Part shown: in pieces, positions 44,777-55,500 of the stretch
Layout: each line of letters begins with the position of its first letter
Numbering within the stretch: the first letter of the stretch is position 1
Source: Pyrenula massariospora
Lineage: Eukaryota; Ascomycota; Eurotiomycetes; Pyrenulales; Pyrenulaceae
NCBI GenBank assembly: GCA_021030905.1
Contig: JAGFMI010000006.1
Location: 434,001-498,000 of the forward strand
Direction of reading: 5' to 3'
DNA length: 64,000 nt
Notes under the pieces: generated by a model
The model's database searches: none
What the model was told of the DNA's origin: nothing
What the model saw: only the letters and a program-made list of their open reading frames with translations
Program-made: the position numbers and the translations under genes

Positions 44777-46579
44777 ATGGTGAACACAGGACGCCCTAGT
44801 CGAGGCTGCGATCCATGTAAGGCACGACACACCAAGGTACTTAGTTATCCGACCTTTACGATGGTTGGACTTTTACTGACGCGTAATTCTTGATAGTGCG
44901 ACGAACGACGTCCAGTGAGTGACTTCATTCTGTAGCTAAGCCTAGGCGTTGCTCATTATTTAACAGCAGTGCTCTCGCTGCGAAAGAGCTGGTCGAAAAT
45001 GCACAGGATATAAGAACGACTTCGACGTAAACCTTCGAAATGAAACCCACGTCGTCACCAGGCGCGTGCGTGCTCGCGAGTTTTACTTTCAGAGCCTCCA
45101 GAATTCACTGCCCGCCCCCTACGGACAACAAGCCGTAGCGTTGTTTCTCGAAAACTTTGTCCTGGATCCTCCCAACGCAAGGTACTCTAGAGGCTATCTT
45201 GCTGGTCTGCCGCCGATGTTGCGAACGACAAAATCGAACTCTCTCCTTTCAAGCACCATTGATGCAGCAGGATTATGCTTCCTCGCAACAAGTATGGCCA
45301 ATGACACGATTGCTTTGCGAGCAGCGCGCAGCTATCTTCGCTCTTTGAACCGTTTACAAGCGAGTTTATATCAAGATGGCGATTGCATTTCTACCGAGAC
45401 GATGATGTCGGTTTACTTGATGGGATTGTACGAGGTAAGTGCTCAGTAATGGGGCACCGACCTTACATCGACGTCCCTTCGAACTAAAGCGAAGACTCCA
45501 GATGATCATGCCTCCAGAGAGAACGGTTCACCCCTGGTTAGCTCATCTCCGAGGTCTTACTGCAATTGTAAAGGCACTCAACAAAAAGACTGGCCGCTGC
45601 TTTCCCGGCACAGGCTTCTTCATTGCGCTAGACAGCTCTTCTGATAGATCAGCTTGGTCCATTGATCATAACACTCCTGTGGATGGATGGTTTCTTGATC
45701 AATCCGGTCATGACGATAGAATTCTTTACAGTGAACTCGTTAGGCAAGATGCACTAAATCCCAGCCCACTTGCGAATGGTCGATCGATAAGCGCCTCACT
45801 TGACGATCTGATTCTGCGAACACAGCCCATTCTACAGGCGGCGCCAGCATTGCTCAAGAACTCTCACCTCAAGGCAAAAGCAAATGTTGAATGTCTCTTT
45901 GCCTTAGCGTGCTCACAGCTGTCAAGCTTTGCAGCTTGGCCATCGAGAATACCTGATTACTGGCAACCTAAATCCGTCTATCACCAGATCGACGAATCTG
46001 AACTCTCTCGGCTGGGCATTTTTCCTAGCAGAGTCGACATCTATTCTGACTGTAAGTAGCCTACATATCTCAGCGCGGAACTCGACTGACCGGGACATAG
46101 TGTATGTAGCTGCTGTGTGGAACACGTATCGCACAGCACTGCTACGACTATGCGACGTCATCGCACAATGCGGCAAATACCTAGAGACCGATGCCAATCC
46201 ATTTCAAGAGACTGAGGAATATCAATCGCTGCGTGCTACTGCTGAGGAGACGTGTGAAGGTATATGCTCATCGGTCGCCTACCACATTAATAGCGACTGG
46301 CTGAACCGTATCTTCGCTGCTAGCTTCTGTACCTCTCCAAAAGCTCTGGGGGGGCTTTTTTTAATCTGGCCACTGTACGGGGGCAGTATTCTTTCAATTG
46401 TGCCAGACTTTTACCGTGCCTGGATGAGGCAGAAACTTCGATCAATTGGCGCCTCGACGGGACTGGCGCAGGCAATTATACTTGCCGACACGGTAGATTT
46501 GCGGGGCAGTGCGGATCCTTTCAAATCACTGATCATTGCTCAGGGTCATGTATTCATGTGGAGCGCTAGCATGTTCTAA
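44777..46579 (+). CDS. Zn2Cys6 transcription factor
   Basis: Five exons: 44777-44836, 44897-44914, 44967-45434, 45502-46051, 46101-46579, giving 524 residues. The zinc cluster spans three exons and reads CDPCKARHTKCDERRPQC followed by SRCERAGRKC and TGY, a standard C-x2-C-x6-C-x6-C-x2-C-x6-C pattern. The middle exon is only 18 nt and codes CDERRP. The remaining ~480 residues resemble the fungal-specific regulator C-terminal region (helical repeats, YLMGLYEMIMPPERT, ...WLAHLRGLTAIVKAL). It is tail to tail with a short-chain dehydrogenase (36 nt apart), which may be its target, though convergent placement alone is weak evidence. Confidence 0.85.
44897..44914 (+). other. 18-nt exon inside the zinc cluster
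   Basis: Flanked by ...TTGATAG and GTGAGT. It codes exactly CDERRP, between CKARHTK and QCSRC. Skipping it keeps the frame but removes one zinc ligand. Confidence 0.7.
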
Positions 46580-46615
46580 AAGCACCTAAAGGACCGAATC
46601 GACATCCTAAAGCTA

Positions 46616-47497
46616 TCAAGCATCAATACCCAGCCCTTCCAGTATTGGCCCAAACGCTCCTCGCCAAGTTTCAATTCCTCTCTGCGCAATGCCGACCCCG
46701 ACTTCCTTCTTTGGTCTGCCTTTCTCATCGAGCTCCTTCAATCCATCCATCGACTTGTCAAGGTACTCTTCCAGTGCCATCGGCGGCACGAGCTTATCAG
46801 CACCGCCTTGCATCGCGTTCACCTGCGCTCTATGGTTGGCGTCCAACGCTGTATCGACATATGGTGGTGCAATCTCCATGACTGCGAGGTTCTTCTGCAC
46901 CTCGGCACCCGCGGAGGCAATCTGCTGTCTCAGGGCAACTGCGAAAGAGTGCTTTGCCGCCTGCGTGGGACAGTACACTGGATAGAAGCCGAAGGATATG
47001 TACGCGAGTCCAGATGTGGTGATGAGCAAGTTGGCTGGTTTGCCACTTTGCGCGATCGATTGAAGGTGCGGCATGAAAAGGCGGGTCAGGATAATAGGAC
47101 TGGTAAGATTCGTGGTGATCTCGTTGGTGATGGCATCATCTGATGTGCTAGACGGATGGAAGAAGCTGAAGCTTGTTTGCATTCCAGCGTTGAGGAAGAC
47201 GGTGTCCAAGTCTGGAAATGCCTTCACTATTTCATCGACTTGGCGCGGCAACGAGGCAAGATCCGCGGTATCCATCTACAGAGATAGCTGTCAGTCATGG
47301 CACCAAAAAGCATCTGAAGACTCTTTTACCTGTCGCGTTTCAATACCTGAAAGCTCTTGCTTGAGTGCAGACAGTCGATCTGCCCGGCGGCCTGTGATGA
47401 TGACCTTCTTGCCCATGCCATGGAAGCGACGGGCGTAGCCTTCACCGAGGCCGGAGGTCGCTCCGACGATGAGGATAGTGGAGATACGACGATCCAT
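46616..47497 (-). CDS. Short-chain dehydrogenase/reductase, altered active site
   Basis: Two exons, 47497-47330 and 47275-46616 (54-nt intron), giving 275 residues. Classical SDR Rossmann fold: cofactor motif VGATSGLGEGYARRF (TGxxxGxG type), GRRADRL suggesting NADP, LNAGMQ for the NNAG motif, and ITTSGLAYIS with the catalytic Ser region. The active-site Tyr motif reads VYCPTQAAKH: the residue four after Tyr is Gln (CAG) where the family has Lys. This subgroup resembles DltE-like oxidoreductases, in which YC-x-T-K is usual. The change could reduce or redirect activity. Convergent with the Zn2Cys6 gene at 44777-46579. Confidence 0.85.
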
Positions 47498-48079
47498 ATT
47501 TATTGTCTTCTACGGAATGTTATAAAGTCAAACGAGGATTTCAAGAGTTGTTCAAATATTTCTGAACTCGGCAACGGGTCACGAAGAGATACTGGTTTTG
47601 CAAGAGCCGCTGTTGCTCTTATACCCACTGAAATGGTCTCACCGACGGACTTTACGAGAGCTTTTAGATCCGTAAGGAGTTATTAATGCTTAACAATCTC
47701 CATAAAGCTCCCATGCCTCTATTACACCCTTGTGCTTCTGCACCCTTTTCGAGCCAGACTTTCCCTAGCCTGGAACTCTGACTATGCCTAAAAGGGCTAG
47801 CCATGAGATACCTCTTCTCATTAGCCAGTTCCCGACCATGTCCAACCGTCCTGCGTGAATATCGAGACTGCCAAGTCCTTAGTGCTCATCTCGTTGCGAT
47901 GGTATTGCATTTCACGTGCGTAGGTGGAAAGCTTGTCGTCGGGCTTAAGGTGATAGAATTGCAGCTTGCCTTAGCCAGCGTCCCGGGACGTCAAGCAAAG
48001 TCGCGAGTTGTCGGCGCCAGCCGGCAGCTACAGGAGGACGGGATAGGAGCACGTAGTAGGAGCACCGAGCCAGGGCCGA
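47498..48079. other. Intergenic
   Basis: SDR promoter side. A TATAAAG-like element at about 47521-47527 lies 24-30 nt before the SDR ATG on the other strand, so it is not a usable TATA for it. No gene seen. Confidence 0.35.
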
Positions 48080-49616
48080 ATGGAGAACGAATGGAGGCCG
48101 AAGGTTTCCGTATTGGCTCAGTCTGTAATCAAAACAGTTCTTCAGCTGCGTGTTCTCCACCATCCCAGCAAGATGGGTACCTTCATCGCGGGCAAGGTCT
48201 TTCTTGACAGCCTCTATGGCTTCATATTCCTTCTCAAGTGCGTCTTCGATGGGCTTGAACTCGTTCTTAGAAACCTGTTATTTGTCTATTGCAGATGCGT
48301 GGTGTACATCCTCTTCAGTTTCGGTGCTGAATCCCACTGATGGTGGCCGGTTGTGACCTTCCAGGTTGTCATCCTCGTCTCGAGCTATCGCTTCCAATAA
48401 TGTCCCAGTATGCGTAGGACTCTTTATCTCGATATTTCAAATTCGAGGATTTTCTGAGCCAAACTTCGTCTGTGATGCAATCTGTCTTGCTTCGGCTGTC
48501 GTGAACCGAGAGGGTCTCTTAGACAGCCTGAAGTGCCAGCCGACGGTCGACTTGATGGGAAGAAGCGAGCGAAGAAGCTTCTCAGACAATGAATTGATCA
48601 TCTCCATGCCGACCCCCATTTCGAGTCTGTCATCAGATTTCCGGGAATCCTCAAACGCATTGCCGCCAGCGATGCCACCACCCAGCTGAATAGACACACC
48701 ACGGCTGTGATGCTGAAAGTCAATGCAGTCTGATGCTTCTTTTAGCTCGTTGCCAATGGACCAAGAAGCCAGAGGGGCTAGACTTACCTTGCTGTCAGCA
48801 TCCCACTGCAACTTTCGTGACAACGGGCTGTACACCACACTGCACAGCCCGGCCAGGAAGCAAAGGATGCAGTAGCACAAGAGCATGACGGGAACTTGCC
48901 AAGTGAACACAACCAGATCTGACGGTTCTTTGCTACCCCTTGTCCGGCTTGCGAGCGACTGCCTCGCATCCTGGATCTCCGAGGATGAAAGTTCAGCGAT
49001 CGATTCATCTGACCCCAAAATAAGAGTTTGTTGCGCCCCGGTCAGAATGCTGCAGACGGCGAAGACAATGCTGGCGTACCACAGTGCGGGACCGGCCCAG
49101 TGGCTAGCTGCTACCACGGGCCACGAGAGGCAGCTAGTGATGGAAGCAAACATGACAGCGCCCTAGTGAAGGGACCAGTCAGTGCTTTAGATGAATGAAT
49201 GGAAAAAATGGCGATGGAAGCAGGTACAAAATGCTTACGGCGACCTGGACATATCCGGCTTCTCGGATCTTGTATCGGCACCAGTGTTGGAGAGCAATGC
49301 GCGCGTCAACATCGTCTTGGCTTTCAATGATCAGCCGGATGGGCTTGTAGGTCCCACGTTGGAAGAGCTTGTAGTAAGGTGCGCTGGCAAGAAGAGTGAC
49401 GAGGAAAAGGAGTTCGTCGGAAAGCTCGGGAATGTTAGTGTGAACACCATCATAGAATGACGTTGAACTTGGCCTGCTTGCCTTGTGTAGGTACCACACG
49501 AAATCTTTGCTATGGTTCTGGGATCGTTGTTTCGTCATCTCAATTGCAGTCGCTTCAGAAAGCTCGGCAATTATGATTGCTTCTTTCAACAGAAAGACGC
49601 TAGGATAATAGCGCAA
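48080..49616 (-). pseudogene. Decaying multi-span membrane protein gene
   Basis: Three exons read cleanly from an internal ATG at 49538: 49538-49239, 49162-48788, 48729-48598 (268 residues, introns 76 and 58 nt). They code WYLHKASRPSSTSFYDG, IALQHWCRYKIREAGYVQVA and several membrane spans (FASITSCLSWPVVAAS, VPVMLLCYCILCFLAGLC, ITAVVCLFSWVVASLAAM). This matches a large family of uncharacterised filamentous-fungal membrane proteins as I remember it. The frame extends upstream to about 49616, where family members have more N-terminus, but no start ATG lies within about 300 nt. After the stop at 48598, coding-like text for a cytosolic tail continues in changing frames (KRPSRFTTAEARQIASQTKF; YRDKESYAYWDIIGSDSS; EGHNRPPSVGFSTETEEDVH; ALEKEYEAIEAVKKDLARDE) to about 48080. 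This indicates loss of the ends by mutation. A shortened working protein is possible. Confidence 0.5.
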
Positions 49617-51779
49617 TAGCAGCTAGGAAAAGACAATTGTACGGTATGGTAGAGCAGGGCTGAGACGCTTGTGGCTTGAACCTACACTATCGCCTCGAAG
49701 CTCGTAGTATCTCGGGCAATTTTTCAGACACTTTCTTCGTCCCTACGCAGCACTCAACAGGAGATCGAGCGTCACCCTCTGCCTGGGCCAGACCAGGACG
49801 CCTTCGCCGATTAAAGTAAGGTCTGAAGCTGGGGGCGGGAAATCGTGAAACTTCCTTACCTAGAATTTTTTTATTGATATTTACTACTATTATGACTTTT
49901 TAAGGATTATTGATGACCCACAACTTTACATACCAGACTTTCTACTAATTGTCTTCAATTTGTGTTTAAAGATAAAGAAATAATGTGTGGTTGGTTGATG
50001 AATCTACATGATACTTTATTGTTAGTGAAACTTGATGGGGTAAAGTGTAGGTGCGAAAGTCTCATTCTTTCCCACCCCCAGCTCCGGTCCAGAACAGTCT
50101 GTGGCTTTGAGTAACCATTGCTCGGTGAGGGCTTGCAAATAAGCATCCTCGCTCGATTAAAACCTCAAATTCGCCTGGGTTGGCAAGATCGATGGCTGTG
50201 CTGCAGCCCTCCACCTGGGTATTCCTACGAATATTCAACTAATCAACGACCGTGATCCTCGAGCAGGTTGGTGGTACACAGCGGCAAGTGGATGTCTTGG
50301 TGGCCTGCCCTACATTGAGAATTCCGTCAAGAAGCTTCACGAGAAAATGTACGCGACGCTTGTGCAGCAAGTCTCCCCTTGCAAGCCGTGATAGACCACC
50401 AGTTGGATTCCTCTCTCGCTGGAACCAGATTTGTGGCGTGGCCTAGTACACAGCATTCTACAGAGAAGGGCGGCTGCGCCCTGGCCTCAATAAGGACATC
50501 ATACATGTGCAGCCCAGGCGTAGCCCAGGATGGTCGCTCTTGATGCGTGAGGTTCTTCTGGCTCGTGTTGGGACACATGTCTTCTCATCTGGCGCCGACC
50601 TTCTCGTTGCGGCAGGTTCGATATCCTCCGACAGACGCATAGAGTATCTTTCACCGCAGATGTCCAATCGGAACAGCGCAAAGTCTCGAGATGAGCTTTT
50701 GGAAGGAAGTCGGTGAGTTTGTCACGACCCTCGCAAACGCGTCAACAGCTGCAAATTAGCAGATATCCCGACTAAAAGCCGGAGCCTAGGTTGTGCTGGC
50801 ATGTTGGTGTCGACAATTCTCCGGATATGGTATTGTATGCAACTGCACTCATTTACAACACCAACATGCAGTCCTCGCACGGGAGATGTACGAGGAGTCT
50901 CGTAATCAGCTTACCTCGGCAGGGAAATGTGGGTTGTCGATGGACTGAAGCGACTGAGCTTGTTCAAGCTCCTTACGTCTTTGACTTTGCTATAGCTCAA
51001 TGCAGAGACAGCCCATGGAATTGTTGATACCATAGGATATGTATGTTTAGAGGAAATCCCTGCGCCACATGAGCTCAGAGACATGGTTTATCATTTTGTT
51101 TTTTGACTTACGCTGTTATGGTGTCTGAGGACGCTTCCTTCGGGCAATTCTTGGAAGCGAATGGTTTGTTTGCACTAAACTCCTGGATTTATTCAGTCTT
51201 GAGTAGGAGAAATAACAAATTAGACACAAACTAATACAAGATTTCCCTACGTCTGATATGTCTATATATCTATACCACTGTCAACGCAAGTGCTCCAATA
51301 ATGACTTATCGTACCATGGCCAATTTTCATTTCTTTCTTTTTTTGCGACCCTCGAAGAGATCTCGGGCATCCCAATTGAGATGGTTCAGCATCGCCTTGG
51401 CACTTCTTGTCATACTAACCAACGCCGCCTAAAATCCGTTGTCCAGGTCGTTTCGCCAGTAAGGCCGACTCTTTGGCAGCCCGACACGGATCTAAGCACT
51501 TGTCTCTCCTGACCATACAACATCAACTTAGCATTCTAGAACCGTTGTCACATATTCCTCTTGGTTCTCTTGATATCCTTCTCAATTGTTCTCTCTTGAT
51601 TTTCTCCCTCCCTCCATTCCCACGATCCCAGCTAGGGATCTATAGCCCGCGCTACGGTAAGTGTCTCACCCGGTATAATGATTGTCATATCTCTTTCTAG
51701 ATGTCCTGCTCTTGCCAAGGTCTCGTCTTTGCTAAGTCTCCACCCGCGGTCTACTAAACGAGCAAGCTAGGTGTCATCG
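49617..51779. other. AT-richer gene-poor stretch with a coding-like island
   Basis: About 2.2 kb. The block 49860-50030 is clearly AT-rich. At about 50158-50393 (+) a short open frame reads like protein (FAWVGKIDGCAAALHLGIPT, then LPYIENSVKKLHEKMYATLV) and stops at TGA. Adjacent text in other frames also looks partly protein-like. I cannot identify it; it may be a relic. No intact gene is supported. Confidence 0.35.
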
Positions 51780-52948
51780 TTAGTACTCTAATGAAGGCTG
51801 AGTTGGGATAACAAATACTAATGCAAAGAAGGCATAAGTTGCGCCGTTATAGTCTCTGTTAACTTTTAGTGCTTGAACGCCATCCCAATCGACAGCTTTA
51901 TGAGGACCTTTCCAATCAAAAAGTTGATGTAAGAGAGCAAAGGAAGTTATAGTCCGGAAGAAATCGATAGGTGGTGTCCGCTCTTCAAACAGACTCCCCA
52001 ATCCCAACCATTCAAAATCGTTGTCATCTACAGCGTTGAGGGTTGCGATTCCTGAGGTCAATTGACGATCGCAAATCTAATATTAAATTCACATCAGTAG
52101 CCTTAAGATGAAACAAAGACTGAAAACCGACCGTGAGAGTTTCTCGGGACCACACTTGTTCCCTGCTTGGCCTTTTCATCCTCATGGAATACTTTGCGAC
52201 TTGGATTTTGTTGCCAATATCTTGGCAGCTACGAGTCCTACCCATAAGTCTAAAAGATATGACATTAATTGTCAGCAGCTATCTTGACAAGGAAAGCAAA
52301 AATTCACCTACATGGCGTTATCTCTATCTTCCCATTCCTGATATGTCTGATCTGGACGAGCTTCCGCCGGTAAAGGTCGATCTCTTTGAGGTATATAAGC
52401 TAACGGATGCGGTTCTGGCGGATCATCTCTTAGTTTCCATCTAGTATTACTGTTCGGATCTGGATCTCGACGATCGTCATCACAATAAAGTCGGATTTGC
52501 GCATGATTTCGAGCATCCTTTTGAAGCATTCTAGAGCTCGATCGGAAGCGTTCTATGAAATAGACAACTTAAGATGCCTAGAAAATGAAAGTATACATTA
52601 CTACTCACCTAAAATCATTTCATACTCCGTTTGACGCATTTCCTCATTATACCATGCGCTGTCTACAGAAAAGAGTCGATGATAATATTCCGTAGTCAAT
52701 ATATCCATTGGATCTGACAGTCTCGCTTCAGCTCTGTCTGCCGAGAATTGAAATTCATCAAAAGCTTCATTGAAATGTGAACGGATTTCAGGACGATGAC
52801 ACGAATTGTCAATCCAGTAAGCTGATCCTGGCATTACATAACAACTTGTAGGTAGTAAAAGCGCAATCAGCGAAAAAGTAGTCTGTTCATAATTTTCCAG
52901 CAGAGTCATAAAGAAGCGAATGTAAGTTATTGATGGAATCACTAGCAT
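51780..52948 (-). CDS. Unrecognised protein, possibly 5'-incomplete
   Basis: Four exons: 52948-52609, 52552-52312, 52249-52132, 52076-51780, with introns of 55-62 nt that all close in frame, giving 331 residues. The N-terminal part has hydrophobic segments (SITYIRFFMTLLENYEQTTF, SLIALLLPTSCYVMPGSAYW). The middle is charged and Pro/Asp/Arg-rich (YCDDDRRDPDPNSNTRWKLR). The C-terminal part ends in a possible membrane span (GATYAFFALVFVIPTQPS). The frame is open above the chosen ATG (LWSGDIMLV...) for about 60 nt, so an upstream exon is possible; coding-like text exists at 52998-53234. Codon use is AT-richer than in the housekeeping genes. No family recognised. Confidence 0.6.
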
Positions 52949-53697
52949 TATATCACCAGACCAAAGCGAAGGCAGACTTTCTAATGAAATAGCCCATCTA
53001 TGTGGTTGAGATTTCGGCTAGCTTCCGTAAATTTCGAAACAGCTGGCTATGTCGGATGAGAACCGAGGGACGAACACTAAGCACGGTCGTCGCAACACCT
53101 CGGGAAGGCTCTCGTTGGTGTTGGCTTTCAAGACCCTCTGAGCGAAAAGACAGAATGTTGAAGAGCTGAGTCAGAAGAGAATTAATGGACAGTGTAAGCG
53201 TATCAGACCCACCACGCGGCCACAGTTCCGTCACAAAATGGGAGGCTTATCATTTTCCGGACAAAGTGCGTTGATTGTTGGCGCGTCTTGCAAGAGTGGC
53301 TTGACCGATATCAACGACAACTGGCGGTCTTAAATATTATGCACGATGGGCTGCTCGCGTCCGGCAAGAGACAGTGTCAACTTGTAGGAGGTCGGGGGGC
53401 GGTGACCCGCCATTCTGAGATGAGGTTATTGTTGGACGTCTATTTCATACCTGGAAAAACTGGGGAACGATTCAAATGTCGACCGAGCAATGAATGTGTG
53501 TTCGGAGAGAAGTCATCTTTCTGACTATAATAAAATGTCCGGCTATCTATCCAAGTCTAGGACGATCCGTCCTGGCCTTCGCGTTAAAGATGTAGTCTAG
53601 GTCATCATCATGATTGTCGTAACTGTTTGCACATGTAATCGTAGATCTCATCTGACGCCTGTCATCGTAAGAATGTAGGTATTTTTAAAAAAAGTGC
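52949..53697. other. Intergenic
   Basis: Upstream of the unrecognised gene. A minus-strand frame at 52998-53234 (LTLSINSLLTQLFNILSFRS...) lacks an ATG and could be an upstream exon. Otherwise nothing seen. Confidence 0.35.
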
Positions 53698-54870
53698 TCA
53701 AACATCGCTCCGCCTTTTCTTCTTCTTCGACCGCCTATCCAGCTCTTCTAATGAATTGGTTATCTTTGGCGGCGAATCTTCCTTCAATGCCTCTTCAGAG
53801 GGAACCAGAGCCTCCTTGTGCCGCTCTCTCTCTGCCCTCCTTCTCCGCCTCTCCTCTTTCCTCGCGTGACGGGCCGCTTTCTCCAGGGTGCGGATTTTGT
53901 CATTCTCTGGACCGCTGGTTGATGCGTTGGCTCTGAGTTTTTCACCGTCATCGTCGATGAAAGGTGCTTTCGAGCCGTTTACCAATTCCGCCCATTTCCG
54001 ATATGTGGCCGCTTCCATAGGATTGTCCAGAAGGGAACTCCTATCCATACCTGTGACAACATCAGGACTGCCACCCTCTTTTCTCTTCTTTTTCTTCTTC
54101 TCCCTCTTCTCCTCTACCATGCCCTCTCCACTTGTCCCTCCATTAGCAAAGAGCTTGATCAAATCTCCTTCGCTGGTCCTTCCTCGCATCTTCGCTCTTT
54201 TTTCCCTTTTCCTTTTCTCCTCATCCCCGTTCCGAGCGGAGAAGTATGCCGTCACGGCGGAGAATTGTTCTTCAGGCTCCTGTTCCGACTTCTCAGCTTT
54301 GTTCCTGGACCGACAGGACTGATCACGTGCCGAAAAGTAGGACACTGCGGAGCGAAAATCCTCAGCGGGCTCTCTAGCCATAACTTTTTGATCAAGCTTC
54401 GAACTGGGTGTTGATAAGCTAGGTGAGGAGGAGTGTTCAGAGGACATCGCGTCGCTCTTCCGTTTCTTCGACTTTGTCTTTAACGAACTAGCAGACATCT
54501 TATTACTTTTGCTCTCGGTAACATCCTTCTCAAGTGTCCCGCCTATCCGTCCACCGCGCACAAAAAAGCTGTATAGCCCAGAATGTTTCCGCTCCTGCGG
54601 CATCACATTCTCTTTCCGCTGAGGGGTATCCCCACCGTTCATCCCCTTCAAAGCACTTTCAAAACCTTTCAGCCACCACTCTCCGCCATTCGGCTGCAGG
54701 TTCTGTGCCTTCCTCCCTAGACCGGAATTATCTTTTTTGTGCGCAAGTAGCAAAGGCTTGGTAAGACCTAGGCCCCCACGAACTGGCCGTTTGGAGTCGT
54801 GGAGGTGCGAGTTGAGGGCGTGGCCGGGTCCGAGCCAGCCGAAGGATTGGAGGTGCGATTGTGCGTTCAT
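53698..54870 (-). CDS. TMA23: G-patch nucleolar protein, Tma23-like
   Basis: Single exon, 390 residues. The N-terminal G-patch-like region (SFGWLGPGHALNSHLHDSKR, GGLGLTKPLLLAHKKDNSGLG) followed by GGEWWLKGFESALKGM closely fits yeast Tma23, a nucleolar protein of ribosome biogenesis. The rest is Lys/Arg/Ser-rich and disordered, with two related SAVSYFSARD / SAVTAYFSARN motifs, Lys runs (EKKKKKRKEGG), a late conserved EAATYRKWAELVNGSKAPF block and a basic coiled end. Nuclear/nucleolar location is expected from the basic stretches. The ATG at 54870 gives MNAQSHLQSFGW, the usual N-terminus. Family assignment good; the exact role is by homology. Confidence 0.82.
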   Translation of the reverse strand: MNAQSHLQSFGWLGPGHALNSHLHDSKRPVRGGLGLTKPLLLAHKKDNSGLGRKAQNLQPNGGEWWLKGFESALKGMNGGDTPQRKENVMPQERKHSGLYSFFVRGGRIGGTLEKDVTESKSNKMSASSLKTKSKKRKSDAMSSEHSSSPSLSTPSSKLDQKVMAREPAEDFRSAVSYFSARDQSCRSRNKAEKSEQEPEEQFSAVTAYFSARNGDEEKRKREKRAKMRGRTSEGDLIKLFANGGTSGEGMVEEKREKKKKKRKEGGSPDVVTGMDRSSLLDNPMEAATYRKWAELVNGSKAPFIDDDGEKLRANASTSGPENDKIRTLEKAARHARKEERRRRRAERERHKEALVPSEEALKEDSPPKITNSLEELDRRSKKKKRRSDV

Positions 54871-55500
54871 GGGGACGTCGTTGATCGCGAGACAGAGAAG
54901 TAGGTATGCGAGATCATGTGTGGGGCAGGAAATCCATGCTTTCGTGACGTAGTAACAAAGGAAAGGTATTCAGTTCTCAAGATCGACCGTTAGTTTAGTT
55001 GTTTTGTGTTGAGATGGAGGAATGACAGGGTAAGCCTCTGCACCTGCATAAGGTTGGAGATCTGTTTGTAAAGTTTTCCGGTAAGAACAATCCTGGTCTG
55101 GAGTGGCAATTTTGTAGTGAGAAAGACGGTCGAACAAGGTACGATTTTTCGTCGCTGAAAAAATGTTTTGATGCCAAGCTAAGTAAAATCCGTATCGAGC
55201 CCACACCACCAAGTCCAGTGTAACGATCCCCCTAAGTTTACAAGGGCTCGCGAGGGTCGCCCGAGCCACGGGCGAGCTGCATGAGCGAGGCTATAAGCCC
55301 AGGTTACCCTATTTATTACAAGGTTTAGATCCATGTTCTTCGAACAAGCTATTCATGCGCAGCTAAATGAGTTTCAATCTAAAATTCGCATCATCGACAA
55401 TCCATGACAACCGTAACGCCTTCTGGACGTCAGATCCCAAAGTCCTTGCATCTCATGAAATCACCGATCACTAACGAAGAGAAGTACAATAGCACTTCGC
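54871..55500. other. Intergenic
   Basis: TMA23 promoter side and ASST-like 3' side, about 0.6 kb. GC-rich text at about 55217-55310 is reminiscent of a fungal LTR end, but I could not confirm it. No gene seen. Confidence 0.35.

Noticed and set aside
52998-53234. Minus-strand frame LTLSINSLLTQLFNILS...
   Set aside because: Lacks an ATG and I could not fix a splice junction to the 51780-52948 gene, so it was kept only as a possible upstream exon.
54970-55269. 99-codon minus-strand frame upstream of the TMA23-like gene
   Set aside because: No recognisable motif; it overlaps likely promoter sequence and has no conserved-looking segment.
55217-55320. GC-rich text beginning TGTAACGATCCCC with a TATAAG-like stretch, reminiscent of a fungal LTR fossil
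   Set aside because: I could not find a matching second end, a target-site duplication or any internal element region. The resemblance is from memory only. A search against a fungal repeat library would decide.
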